Below, in pieces: positions 1-11,692 of a DNA stretch of 64,000 nt (its first letter is position 1; the number at the start of each line of letters is the position of its first letter). A model generated the notes under the pieces. The model did not search any database. It had not been told where the DNA came from and saw only the letters and a list, made by a program, of their open reading frames with translations. Position numbers and translations under genes: made by a program. Source of the stretch: Rhynchonema sp. JSB1_4. Its lineage: Eukaryota > Nematoda > Chromadorea > Monhysterida > Xyalidae. The stretch spans positions 61,610-125,609 of the forward strand of contig JASAMV010003727.1 in NCBI GenBank assembly GCA_030248065.1, in the 5' to 3' direction.

Positions 1-296
1 AATCAGTCAGAACATTGCGGTTGGTCTAGTTTTGGGATTTGGTCAGTGCGGTGGATCCTCTTTAGATTGACCGGAGTAAGTGAGAATGTTTTTGAACGAT
101 ATTTTGTCACCAAGTGCTGATTTACAGCTCTAGTGAATGTTCTTTATTGTGTGTGACCGACCAGAAACACCAGGTCTCGATCATGTCACAAACAGAACAT
201 TGAATGTATTGGCATTAGTACTGAAATTAGTATGATGGCGACTAGTTCACGTAGCCTTACATAACATATGTGAAAAAAACTAGCGATTGTTGTCAG

Positions 297-3200
297 GGTG
301 TCACATTCTTGGCATTTGGGAACGGCGCGCCTGATATTTTCTCTTCCATTGCATCTGTGATCAGCACACCAAAGCCGAAAGTCGGCCTGGCGTTCGGCGC
401 TCTTTTTGGTTGGTTGTTCGTTTGTTATACAAGTTGTTTTGTTCCCCTCATGTGTCTTCGTTTTTGGCCACCCGACACAAATGGACACGACGGCAGATTG
501 ACAGTTACCCACGCAGCTGTGTGGTCGCTTTCTATTTACCTATGCCCTTCTCGGGGATTGACGGCTGAGCTCAGATGTTCCTCGCCCGCCGGTCCCGGTG
601 GGTGTTGAACCCAAAATTAGCCAGGCCAATCATTGTTTTACCGAACCAGAAGGGGATGTGTTGTAAACTTGGAGTTATACTTGTCCACATGTGGACATTT
701 GTCCGCATGGACACTTGGCTAAATGATATGTGAACGCATGTGAACAATATGAGCTGTGTAGTCGACCCATACTGTCCAAAACTCCCGCTAGGTTTTAACA
801 TGCCGCTTTTTCCACTGATGATGTTTCATTGGCCGATACACAGGAGCGGCGGTGTTCCTGACCACATTCGTGGCGGCATTGGTTGTGCTGCAAGCGCCCT
901 TCTCCGTCATGCGACGTCCAATCATCCGAGATCTTCTCTTCTTCATCCTTGCTGTTCTCTGTTCGTTCTACATTGTCTGCACGCGACGACTGTGTCTGTG
1001 GCAAGCCGCAGGTTGGTATCTGCTCCAATAATATCCCTCGTCGTGTTCACAAGTCGGTATTGGTCGCACAATGACTATATAAGAATCCATCCAAAAATTT
1101 TTCTGAATGGTAAGGCACGTCTCGCTGCAGATCACAAGCGGTCTATTTATATTTTTTCCAAAACATTTCCGGTGATATTGCAGTGAAGCTGTTTGAACAC
1201 AGTGAGCGTGATATCGGCAGAAATGTTTTGGAAAAAATATAAATAGAACGCTTGTGATCTGCAGCGAGACGTGCCTTACCGTTCAGGAAAATTTTTGGAT
1301 GGATTCTTATATAGTCATTGTGCGACCATACATTTGCACAGCTCGCGGCATTTTGGTCAGAATTGTCGGTATTTTTCGAGATTCTAATAATGTTTTTTAA
1401 TTTCAGGTTTCCTCGTTCTGTACGCCATCTATTGCGTGGTTGTAGTTGTGGGGCGCTACATTCGAATGCGCCACAAGAGCGGTCATCAGGCGCGTGCTCC
1501 CGGTGCGTTGGTGGTCAAGACGATTTTCCTTTGTTTTGTTCAGTGCTGTCATTTGGAACGCATTTTTGTTGCACACATTTTAGTGACCGATCGTTCCGTG
1601 ACGCCGACGCCATTTGATGCCCCGATTCTGTACAACGGTGCTGCCGACAATTCGGCGTTCGAGCAGCCGACAAACGGTGACACGCTGCCTGGGTGGGTCA
1701 TTAGCGTGCTCGTTAAATCTAAGAACTGGGTTTTCTTTTTCTTGTGGGTCTGTCGTCCGTGTCATTGCTGTGATTGTACACCACTAACAACCTTGTCCAT
1801 TCAGGGTGTCCATAGCAAGCCCGCCGTTGTCACGAGCAGATTCACCGACTGCGGTCGATCCACATGATTGGTTGAATCCGTCGTTTGGTTGGTTGGCATT
1901 CTGCCGCATTTTCGGTGTGTCAAGCTGGCTGACTGTTTTTTGTACGATTGATTGATTGATTTGCAGCGCACGCGCACTACCAACACGAGGACTATCCACC
2001 AGACGAGTTCAACCAGTTCTTTGAAGCAGGTATAGTTGTCGATTAGCTCGATGTCAGTGTTGTAGCATAGCACGTGCCGCCGACCGACAGATTTGTTAGA
2101 ATGTCTTGGCCGACAAGCTGCGTGTGCTCTGTTAATTTATCAGGCGCCGATTTAGAGAAATACGCGCATGTGCGGATAATTGGCGGTCACAAGCTTGCTG
2201 GTCGTTTCTGGCCACACTTTTCTGCGCATTAAAGTGACTCTACAATTGATCGTTGACCGCGTTTGTTTGCAGTCAGTTTTTTCAGAAAATGAAGACTAGG
2301 TCTCCGAAACCCAGATTTAGGAAATAGATTTTCAAGTCGTTGCTCTGTGATGTTTCACGGAGCCCACACATTTTTACAGGAGGAGAAAAAATAAAAAAAG
2401 TTTGAGGCAGGCCTGTGCGAAACACAACGTAATCCAATAGAAGATATTTTCAGCGTTTTATACTCAGACGTTTTTCTGTTAAACGAGATATAAAGCATTG
2501 TGCGAAACGCCATGTGTTATACATAATAAACGAAACACTCCAAAAAATCAAGCCATTTTAAAGCACCCTTTTACTCTAGCATAATTTTAAGCATCTGTGG
2601 TGAATGAAATAAGTTGTCAATTAGAAATAAAAATCGTCTAATTATCTGGTATTCATTATGTGCTTTTCGTTTTTCAAAACCCTACACAGCTCACACAATG
2701 TTTACCACAACATGCGCAAGGCAGCCATTCCCACAGCGCACACACACAAAGCTGAAACATTATCCCCGGCCGGCTGTGTGTTGTCGTTGTGTGTGCGCTG
2801 TGCGTGGTCTGAATGGCTGCCTTGCGCATGTTGTGGTAAACATTGTGTGAGCTGTGTAGGGTTTTGAAAAACGAAAAGCACATCCTGAATACCAGATAAT
2901 TAGACGATTTTTATTTCTAATTGACAACTTATTTCATTCACCACAGATGCTTAAAATTATGCTAGAGTAAAAGGGTGCTTTAAAAAGGCTTGATTTTTTG
3001 GAGTGTTTCGTTTATTATTTATCACACATGGCGTTTCGCAAAATGCTTTATATCTCGTTTAACAGAAAAACGTCTGAGTATAAAACGCTGAAAATATCTT
3101 CTATTGGATTACCTTGTGTTTCGCACAGGCCTGCCTCAAACTTTTTTCATTTTTTCTCCTCCTGTAAAAATGTGTGGGCTCCGTGAAACATCACAGAGCA

Positions 3201-6007
3201 ACGACTTGAAAATCTATTTCCTAAATCTGGGTTTCTGATACTTAGTCTTCATTTTCTGAAAAAATGACTGCAAACAAACGCGGTCAACGATCAATTGTAG
3301 AGGCACTTTAAAGACCATCCGTTTGCAGAGACGCGTCTCGCCAACGAAGGTGCCTATCTGCAGTCGTACATGCATGAGTTGCTGTTTGCGCTTCGTCCCT
3401 TCTCCACGTGCACCTGGCGGTCTAGTGCGCGACTGCATCGTGCATTCCTGATCATCAAGGTGGGTGCTTGCTGCTTGTCTGCGGTTGAAATGAGAACAAT
3501 CGACGTCGTGCGGTGTCAAACTTTATGATCGGATCGGACCTGCTTATTGTGTTGAATATTATGAGATCTACTAATGTTAATCAATTGCCGGTCTTTTAAT
3601 GATTTCAACAAGCTAACTGTCTGGGAACCAACATCTACCTTGGCATTAATCAAATTATGCGAGATGGCGTCCTAATCTCAAAATATCATCATCACAAGAA
3701 GTCACGTGCCTTAGATGGCCCCTTCACCCGGCCTTGCTGTTTCAGGCACCAATAGTGATCGTTTTCAAATTGACGATTCCATTGGTGGACGACGAGATGT
3801 GCAATGACAATTGGTTCAAATCACTGGCGATGCTGCATTGTTTCACATGTCCACTGTTCGCGCTAGTCGCTACTAGATGTTCGTGGTGGTCATGACGGTA
3901 TTTAGTCTCGAAAATTTCTGCGCCCTGCTGACACTATATGCACATCGTGCAAATTTTGGATTGATTCAGTATCGGGACCCGCCATTTTTGGTCACTGAGT
4001 AAAGAACATACACTGAGTTGTAGTTACCTGGGAGGATATCGGCAGACTCTGGGCTGCAAAACATCGTGCAAGAATAATATTCACCGTATTAAAAAAGGGT
4101 TTTAATTTTGTGTCATGTGTTGTCAAGAGGGTCGCCAGAAAGAGGCGCTAAGCGCCTAATTAGCGCTGCAGAATGATGTAAATATACTTTAAAGGGGCAG
4201 AAAATAACTGGCTGGTCCTGCCTGATGAGGTTCTAAAGAGGGTGAACTGCTGTTCTGTGCTCGTGCATTCAGTCATTTGTGCGTGTGGTGACTTTCGACT
4301 TTCTTGCAGATCTAACCAGCTTTATCGATCACCGCATACCAACAGTTGCTGTAAGTGCGGCTTGTTCGTCGTTACTGGCCACTCTGGTATGGTCGTGCAC
4401 CAGCAGACGATTTGCACCCAGATATTATAAGGTACGCTTCGTGAGCAGGAGAGGCGGACAGGACAAAGGCGGACAAAACATAAATATTGATATTTTGGAC
4501 ATCAGGCATGTCTAGCTGTTGGATTTGGCTTCCCCAACCACAAAAAACGTGTTCGGTATGAGAGCTACTTTGAAAGAGCGCAGTTATTGCAATCACTATT
4601 CTGTGCTTGACACGCGGGTAACAATGCCGCGTAGCTTGTTATCCCTAATGCCCAAATCAATGCCCAACGCTCGCAGTGCATCGTCTACCTATCGTTCTGC
4701 ATGTGTGTGTTGTGGATCTACAGCGTGGCACGTGAAGTGGTTGGCGTAATCACAATGTTCGGTGCATTCACCGGATGGTCGGAGAACATTCTGGGACTGA
4801 CGTTGATCGCGTTCAGTAATAGTTTGGGTTGGTTTTGGCGTTGCTTCGTTCTTGTTGACTCCTTTTTGTTTGCGGATATTCGTACTGACGATGTCCTGAT
4901 GCACCAATGGAAGGAAAGCCAAAAGAGCACATTGCTCGACAATTTTCAACAACCTGCAGTTGGATATCAACTTGCGCAATGAGGTTTGTTCGTTTCGGCC
5001 TGATTTCACGGACGGGTTAGAAGCCGGGTGCGAATCAACCCCCAAAATTACTAAGCAACGATGGTATGCATAACTAAGCAAGCACAGCTCATAAAACCTG
5101 CCAAGGTTTTGTGTGACACATTTATATGTATTATACTTCCATATCCCTCAGGCCTGCAAGGCCACTCAGATGAGCTGTTTTCGAACCACAACACTGGTCA
5201 TTCATCATGTCAAGCCAACATTCAACAACATGCTTTGACTGCAGGTGACATGGTGTCCGACATCACAGTGGCGCGGCAGGGCTACCCGCGCATGGCCATA
5301 TCGGCGTGCTTTGGTGGGCCGTTGCTCAGTGAGTTACACTTACCTGTTTTATTTTATTGTGTCGGCACCGACTCAATAATACATACAGAAGAAGGTTAAG
5401 TGGAAGAAGCATACTTAGTTACAAGACTAGGTGTGGAGTCTACGGACTTGAAAATAAATCGCTGGCCGGCAATGCCATTGAACGCGGCGGCATCAGCGTT
5501 GATAGCAAGCACCGCGAACAAGTGATGTCGAGCCCGCCACACTTACCTGCTGTTGTTGTCAGACATGCATTATTAATTTTGAAATAAGGACCTCTTCAGA
5601 TTTGCTGGTCGGTGTTGGCCTTGCATTTCTAATCGCAACAGCGCGACTCGGAGAGTCGATACCGGTGTGTTTCGATACTGTTTCTTCCTTGCCATGGTCT
5701 ATTTTTACCCATCTAGGGGGAATTTATTCTTTTTTTCTTTGTTTACATCGGAAAATTAGGGTTATTATGCACAATTAGCGGCCAGAATTCCATTTTTGCT
5801 ACATTTTTTCAGATCGTGCAAGACATCGGCGGTTTGCAGCTGTTGTTCTGTTTCCTTCTCTGGAGTCTGTTCTCATCCCTGTTTCTGCTGCCAATATCCG
5901 GCTTCTATGCCACGAATCCCTATGCGATCTATCTCATCTGTATTTATGTCGTCTTTCTAATAACCAGCATCTCCTATGAAGCCGGCTTGTTCCAGTTGCC
6001 CTTCTGA
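297..6007 (+). CDS. Mitochondrial Na+/Ca2+ exchanger, NCLX (SLC8B1) type, 5' end outside window
   Basis: Cation/Ca2+ exchanger of the NCLX branch, expected to move Ca2+ out of the mitochondrial matrix in exchange for Na+ or Li+. Exons seen: 297-408, 844-1011, 1407-1502, 1584-1692, 1805-1887, 1967-2029, 3314-3459, 3746-3878, 4310-4431, 4677-4827, 5245-5328, 5600-5664, 5813-6007 (stop TGA). The first exon reads GVTFLAFGNGAPDIFSS, the alpha-1 repeat. The exon pair around 4827/5245 reads TLIAFSNSLGDMVSD then ARQGYPRMAISACFGG, the alpha-2 repeat, very close to vertebrate NCLX. A loop of about 115 residues lies between the two membrane halves. The last exon encodes two hydrophobic segments and ends QLPF. 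All phases join. The N-terminal exons before alpha-1 lie left of the window. One oddity: the alpha-2 motif has SNS where human NCLX has GNS. Family is certain; exact paralogue is not. Confidence 0.93.
1062..1327. mobile_element. MITE family A, 266-bp palindromic element
   Basis: The left half beginning GGTCGCACAATGACTATAT is repeated as the reverse complement at the right end, with about 110 bp arms pairing around a short centre near 1190. It sits in the NCLX intron between exons 844-1011 and 1407-1502. It has no coding capacity. Related sequence occurs at about 7329-7456 and 12264-12431. Confidence 0.85.
2233..3307. mobile_element. Fold-back DNA element with TTAA target duplication (piggyBac-like)
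   Basis: A near-complete palindrome of 1,075 bp: the left arm beginning AGTGACTCTACAATTG is the reverse complement of the right arm ending CAATTGTAGAGGCACT, with the centre near 2770. TTAA flanks both ends (2229-2232 and 3308-3311), the target duplication typical of piggyBac-type elements. No transposase frame is visible. It fills the NCLX intron between exons 1967-2029 and 3314-3459, and its right end lies two bases before the first base of the downstream exon. Confidence 0.85.
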
Positions 6008-7328
6008 ATGTGGCACATCGTTTTACATTTTCGAGTTGGTTTGCCGATTGTGAAAGAAATGGCCAAAAGGTATCAATATTTCTGTGTTGCTGTCAAAGTA
6101 TTATTTCGTGTCAAAGCTGTGTGCTGTTTCAGAAATTGTTGTGGCAAGAAGAAGAATAAATTTAGCCGTATTTGAGAGATTTATTTCATCATATCCCAGA
6201 TTCCAGGATGCACAGTATGTTTTATGTGATAGGCCTACAGCACAGATTTTCTTGTTTTTCAATCTCATTCAGATGAACTGTGTTTTGCCCGATGCCATTC
6301 GAAATCTCAATGTGAATGTGTATTCTTTTATTCCTCTGTGATCACTTGCGTTGCTAGTCCTTGGCTACCTATTGCCATTATCGCTTAAAATGCGCGTGTC
6401 AGTATGCTATTGTCACTTTACATGTGATCAGAAAAGGAACGGCCGCAAATAATTTTTAGTGCTGCAGGTGTACAGTTTCACTTTATAATTTCTGTCGATA
6501 ATCGACGGGCGTTTGTAATGTGGCGTGCTTTTTTTCGGTTCGGACTTTCCTGGTGTTTCATTTTAGTTTTTCACCAGTCTGTGATTCATGTATGGCGTGA
6601 TGATTGACCCGGCAATGTCCATTTGTATCACTGTGTTTAGGTACTGGTATCTAATTTTAATTGCTTCTGTATGTTTTATTTAGTCAATTGAATAAATAAA
6701 TACGAATATATATTGTCAATGACATATGGAACTGTATGCCGTGTTTGGCTCGTGCCAAAGAAGTTCTCTGATATTAACTTACGCTCCGCAACTTGACGCG
6801 ATGGCTTTAAATCACTTCAAAAGTTCAGTGATTTCAAACTGGAAGAAAAACGTGGGATTCCCACACGCTACATGTGCAGGGTGACCAAGATAGGACGACT
6901 CGTCCTCGGGCGTAGCTAGATCTGAATTTTGAGGGTACCTCGACAAAAAGTCATTCTTATCCAGTGCTTGGTCCACCAGGATTAAAGTGCCACAAGAAGT
7001 GTCGTACTTTGAGATCGCCTTCAAAGTAAACGGAAAAACAAGGCTGGACGGACGTCCAGAAGTGTTCTCAAAGTACTGGGCGCCCCAGCGCGGCGGGCTA
7101 GCCAACTCGTACCTGAAACCATTGCGAAAACCATCTTATGATCCTGATTGTTCGCCAAATGCTAAATTTTTCGTTCGTTGCTTGGAAAAAACTCAGTTTC
7201 CAACGGAAAGCTTCGAGATTGTGTGTTGTTATGCGGGGCTGGGACACTAGTGCCCTTCTTACGGTAGGTCACATCATCGAAAGCCGAAATGCGGTCACCA
7301 CAGTTGCACATGATCTACATAGGCATAG
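6008..7328. other. Intergenic, no supported gene
   Basis: Region after the NCLX stop. AATAAATAAATA near 6690 could be a polyadenylation signal. A stretch around 6720-6810 resembles one at 10560-10640 (both follow AATAAATAAAT and share GTATGC and TCGTGCC words), suggesting duplicated 3' flanks. Open frames on both strands at 6812-7250 overlap each other and match no family I recognise. Confidence 0.4.
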
Positions 7329-7456
7329 GCACAATGACTATATACGAATCCATGCAAAAATTTAAGTGAAGCACGTCTCGCTGCAGATCACAAGTGTCCT
7401 ATTCATGTTTTTCCCAAAACATTTCTGCCGATATCGCGCTCACAGAGTTCAAGCAA
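7329..7456. mobile_element. MITE family A, partial copy
   Basis: Contains CACAATGACTATATACGAAT, CACGTCTCGCTGCAGATCAC and AAACATTTCTGCCGATATCG in the same order as the element at 1062-1327, but only about half an element is present. It directly abuts the minisatellite that follows. Confidence 0.7.
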
Positions 7457-8040
7457 GTATCCCCAATCAAGTACAGTAAACGGCAGCCAACCGCTTTGCT
7501 GCTGCCGTATTCCCAGTCAAATATAATAGCCGGCAGCAAGCCATTTTGCTGCAGCAAGTATCCCTAGTCAAATATAGTAGCCGGTAGCAAACCGTTTTGG
7601 TGCTGAAGTATCCACAGTCAAAGATATGTAGCCGGCAGCCAACCGTTTTGGTGCTGCTGCGTCCCCAGTCAAATATAGTAGCCGGCAGCAAACCGTTTTG
7701 GTGCTGCAGTATCCCCAGTCAAATATCGTAGCCGGCAGCAAACCGTTTTGGTGCTGCAGTATCCCCAGTCAAATATGGTAGCCGGCAGCAAACCGTTTTG
7801 GTGCTGCAGTATCCCCAGTCAAATATGGTAGCCGGCAGCAAACCGTTTTGGTGCTGCAGTATCCCCGGTCAAATATAGTAGCCGGCAGCAAACCGTTTTA
7901 GTGCTACAGTACCCCCAGTCAAATTTAGTAGCCGACAGCAAACCGTTTTGGTGCGGCAGTATCCCAGTCAAATATAGTAGCCGGCAGCAAACCGTTTTGG
8001 TGCTGCAGTATCCCCGGTCAAATATTGTAGCCTGTCCCGC
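7455..8040. repeat. Tandem minisatellite, about 50-bp unit, about 11-12 copies
   Basis: The unit runs GCCGGCAGCAAACCGTTTTG, then GTGCTGCAGTATCCCCAGTC, then AAATATAGTA. The central copies (7680-7900) are nearly identical; those at both ends are more diverged. This is typical of minisatellite growth by unequal exchange. Reading frames across it are by-products of the repeat. Confidence 0.92.
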
Positions 8041-8239
8041 AGAGTATGTTGGTCTGCAACCTGTCCCGCGGAGCGTGTTGGTCTGAAAACCTGCCCAAAA
8101 CCCATCATGGCTGTCATAAACACCTTTATTTAACGCCACACACCATGTTTTAACACCATACATTCCTCGTCATGACATTTTTCGCTTTCAAACTTTGTTC
8201 GTCCTCAACTTGGCACGATTGATTTTATTGGTATTTATG

Positions 8240-8360
8240 GTACCTGGCCAAGACGTAGGGCCGGTCAAGACGTAAGGTGCGGCGACACGTAGGGTTGGAC
8301 AAGACGTAGGGTTCAGGCGGCAAGACGTAGGGTTCACTGGTCAAGACGTAGGGTTCATGA
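8240..8360. repeat. Short imperfect tandem array of CAAGACGTAGGGTTC
   Basis: Six spaced copies of (CA)AGACGTAGGG with 4-9 bp variable joints such as TTCA, CCGGT and TTGGA. No gene is evident across it. Confidence 0.8.
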
Positions 8361-8452
8361 AATGTAAAAAGTTTGAAAAGTGGTAGGAATCTGCCATGCA
8401 CGGAGATGTATTACCGTGGTTCAGTGCATGGCATTCATCCACTCTGTTTCAA

Positions 8453-10005
8453 GTCATATTGAGCATGGGATATGCACGATTGGACCGTTTTATCCGGAAA
8501 CATCACAAGTTGTCAAAAATATGACATATACCCCTTACAAGGTAAATGTTCAATTAGCAAGCACGCAAGCTGAAATGAAGCTGGCACGTGCGTACCTTAA
8601 CCGATTTCAACCATTCAGGTACCAAACAATTCCGGCTGCGATGCTGAACACATTGGTTGTACTCATTTCACGGTTGCTTAAAGTTTCGTTGGTCAAATGA
8701 GCGATATACGCCCATGTGGACCTGCCATGGTACATACATACATATACATATACGTCAGCTGCGCGCATGTGCACCTGCCCTGGCACATACATACATACAT
8801 ATACTGTATGTCGGTATGTGTTGTGACCTTGGTCTGTTATCATATGTCGACATGCACCCACACTCTACCAATCTACATACATATGTATACATACAGTAAA
8901 TACGTCAGGTGCACGCTGGCATACGTGCACCAGACAATGAAAGAGCGCCGCAGTGAAACCAAACCACAGCTAATGGTTGTGCAACATTATACGGCGGCAC
9001 CTTCAAACTGTGTGCTGTGCATTGTTCAGAATCATGTTCAGTTGCGTGTGCGCGTGTGCACAGTTTCCTTTGCTTTGTTGTATTTTTGGCAGCTGGCACA
9101 GGCGCTGCAGGCCCACAGACAGGAACACACCGCCGAATTTGGTGACCCGAATTTCGAATCAAGCGACGCCGATTCATCGTCTGAGGATGAACAGGCCGCT
9201 GCCAGTTCGATGCCACCCCCACCGGCCACACCCAACGACCCTCAACCCTCTGCGTTGAGTTCGGCTGCGCTGCCGGACCATCCGCACATTTTGTCTAATT
9301 TTGTTGCATCCTGAATATGTACATACAGTAAACATATTACATACTTTTACGCCCATTTTGGGGTCTCTGTCACCTTTACTACTTGTCCTGTCCACTTGAA
9401 TTTTCAAATTTCTTGTTTTCCTGGCTTTATGCCATCTGTCTGATGTCATTTATTCATTTGTGCTTGATATCAACGTTCGCACGGGTACGCCAATGGGCAC
9501 ATCTCGGTGGTTTGTGTATTTTCTGAGTGGTTTCGCTTTACATGATACGGTACAATTGTTATTTGTTGCTGTAAAGCCATTTATATTATCAGATAAAGTG
9601 TGCATGTGCGAATATAAAGTACCAGTAACAGAACAAGGTCACAACATATATATGTATGTATGTGCCAGGGCAGGTGCACATGCGCGCAGCTGACGTATGT
9701 ATATGTATATGTACATATGTATGTACCATGGCAGGTCCACATGGGCGTGTATCGCTCATTTGACCAACGAAACGTTAAGCAACCATGAATGAGTACAACC
9801 AATGTGTTCAGCACCGCAGCCGAATTTTGGAACCTGAAAGGTGGAAAATTGGCGCGGGGCGCACGCCCCCGCCCCTTCTCCGCTCGCGCTCTCGCAAACT
9901 GGACATTCCCCTAAAAGGGGTACACTGTATATACATATTTTGGACAATGGTTGCTCCGGAAAAAACGGCCCAACCGTGCGCACCCCACGCTCAATATGAC
10001 GGAAA
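8453..10005. mobile_element. Long inverted-repeat (fold-back) element with about 350-bp arms
   Basis: The left arm 8453-8860 contains GAGCGATATACGCCCATGTG and GGTACATACATACATATACA. Its reverse complement occupies about 9640-10005 (CACATGGGCGTGTATCGCTC and related words). Arms match at roughly 75-90 percent, best near the inner end. The interior of about 780 bp holds one plausible coding exon (9093-9314). No transposase was recognised. Target duplications could not be defined, so outer limits are approximate. Confidence 0.7.
9093..9314 (+). CDS. Possible terminal exon of an unrecognised acidic, Ser/Pro-rich protein
   Basis: A clean acceptor (TATTTTTGGCAG) is followed by an open frame starting LAQALQAHRQEHTAEF, then a Glu/Asp/Ser stretch (SSDADSSSEDEQ), then a Pro-rich tail, ending in TGA at 9312-9314. 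About 73 residues. Codon-like composition and the acidic run suggest real coding sequence, but no family is recognised and no upstream exon was found. It lies between the arms of the fold-back element, so it may belong to that element or be a captured host exon. Confidence 0.4.
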   Translation: MAQALQAHRQEHTAEFGDPNFESSDADSSSEDEQAAASSMPPPPATPNDPQPSALSSAALPDHPHILSNFVAS

Positions 10006-10007
10006 AG

Positions 10008-10222
10008 GGGGGGGGAATCCCACCCCCTGAACCACGGGAACACACCACCAGCCACGGCCTCCCCCCACCCCTCCCCAATCCTTCACCCCACCACCACCCC
10101 AACGCCACCACCCGCGCCCCCCACCCCCCCACCCGCTCCCCCCTCCCCCCCCCCCCCACCCCCCCCCCCCCCCCGCCCCGGCCCCCCCCCGCCCCCGCCC
10201 CCCGCCCCCCCCCCCGCCCCCG
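10008..10222. repeat. C-rich low-complexity tract
   Basis: Almost pure C on the + strand, broken by A and short CCACC words. It continues from the outer end of the fold-back element. Reading frames through it (Pro-rich on +, Gly-rich on -) are compositional artefacts. Confidence 0.85.
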
Positions 10223-10426
10223 GTATTTATCCCAGACAAGCAATAACGCAACAACGTGTTACAACACCAAGCATGTAAGCGCCAGACATAGGAGGCAAGA
10301 AATCTTTTTGCTCGTCACACACTTATTTGGAAGCAGCAGCCATCCACTTGCGCACTTGTTGTGTGTCAATAGCACACACACATAGCTGGCTGAGGTTTCA
10401 CGAATGGGTGTCTTGCATAACAACAT

Positions 10427-10515
10427 ATTATGGCCGAATCAAGGCCAACTCCAAGTCAAACCCGATGCCGACCACACCTGACCCGGATGCCAGCAAAGTG
10501 AACAACAGCTCGTAA
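10427..10515 (+). CDS. Possible 3'-terminal exon, unrecognised
   Basis: A short frame reads KANSKSNPMPTTPDPDASK before ending VNNSS and stop TAA. AATAAATAAATG about 35 bp downstream is a plausible polyadenylation signal. The acceptor is not clear and no upstream exon was found. The downstream flank resembles that after the NCLX gene. Low confidence. Confidence 0.25.
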
Positions 10516-10559
10516 AACAGCTGGATGAACACACTGTTTCTGTATTGAAATAAATAAAT

Positions 10560-11692
10560 GCTAGAATTGTATGCTGTTTCGTTCGTGCCGGGAATTTTCT
10601 TGATGTATCAGTTTTCTCTTCACTGATTGGTGCGATGGCCAAAGTCACCACAAAAGTAAGCTCGTCAGTCTCACTGGCTTAAGAACGGGTTTATGCTGTA
10701 GATCCTTGTTTGGCATTCAATTCAGCTGAATTCCTGCTTTTTTCTACTTTTGTAAACAACAATATAAAACTGCAATTTTATTTGAAAAAATGTTTGCACG
10801 TGCCTATTCTGTGAGGGTTGAGGGGGATAACAGCGTGAAGTGACTGCACAATTTACATACCGTCGTGCACGATAAATTAAGACCACAGTTTCTCCGGAAT
10901 CAGGTTAGATTACAGAAGGGTGCTTCTCAGTTTGTCAGAATTGCCTTAAAGGTGCACATGTTCACTTATGCCAAGGAGTCCATATTTACGCAATTCGAGT
11001 GGTGCCAGGCATGGGTGGATCGTGTATTGGACAGTCTCTTGTCAGTGCGAGCGCGCTGATTGGCTGTAACCGACGTCACTTCACGTCAATGCACCATTTG
11101 GGTTCAAATATTTGGTACGGTCGGTGTGGAGATTTTGTGTATCATGATCGAAATTGACATACTCAATATTCTGAGTCCACGCGTTTGTCTGTCACCTCGT
11201 CTTGTCTGATAACCGCACCCCGATTATAATCGCAAAATAAAACAGCAAAACAATAAAAACGATCAAATCGGACAACAATCCATTTGAATATCACTGACAT
11301 AATTGTTCGATGGTTCAATCTTTCACAAATTGAAACGTGTGCAACGCAACAATTTTATGATGACCTCCATGCCAAGATAGCCGATCAATATGAAACATCA
11401 GATTTCCGAAAGCCTGTTCACGCTTGCCCGCTCAGGCGTGCAGTCCCAAGATGGAGCAACGCGCACTGTACACACATTCACGTGTCACAAGGTCCGGGAA
11501 CAAAACAAGCGATAAATGAAAGGGTATAAAACTTGGTGGTTTTGTGCACCAGGAGCAGACAACTGCAAAGTTTATCAAAATTGTCGCACCAAGTTCAGCC
11601 TAGATACCTCAACAGTATACCGTACCTCCAGCATTCAGTTTGAAAAAAGTGCCGGGTCAAAAGTTGTGACAGGACTGAAAATTATCACTTTA
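10560..11692. other. Intergenic, no supported gene
   Basis: Only short, overlapping, unrecognised frames on either strand. Probably holds the promoter of the TMEM144-like gene that starts at 11693; no promoter motif was identified. Confidence 0.4.

Noticed and set aside
6812..7250. Overlapping + and - frames of 87-97 codons as a gene
   Set aside because: Mutually exclusive, no splice signals, no recognisable family.
9951..10385. 144-codon Pro-rich + frame and Gly-rich - frames
   Set aside because: By-products of the C-rich tract.
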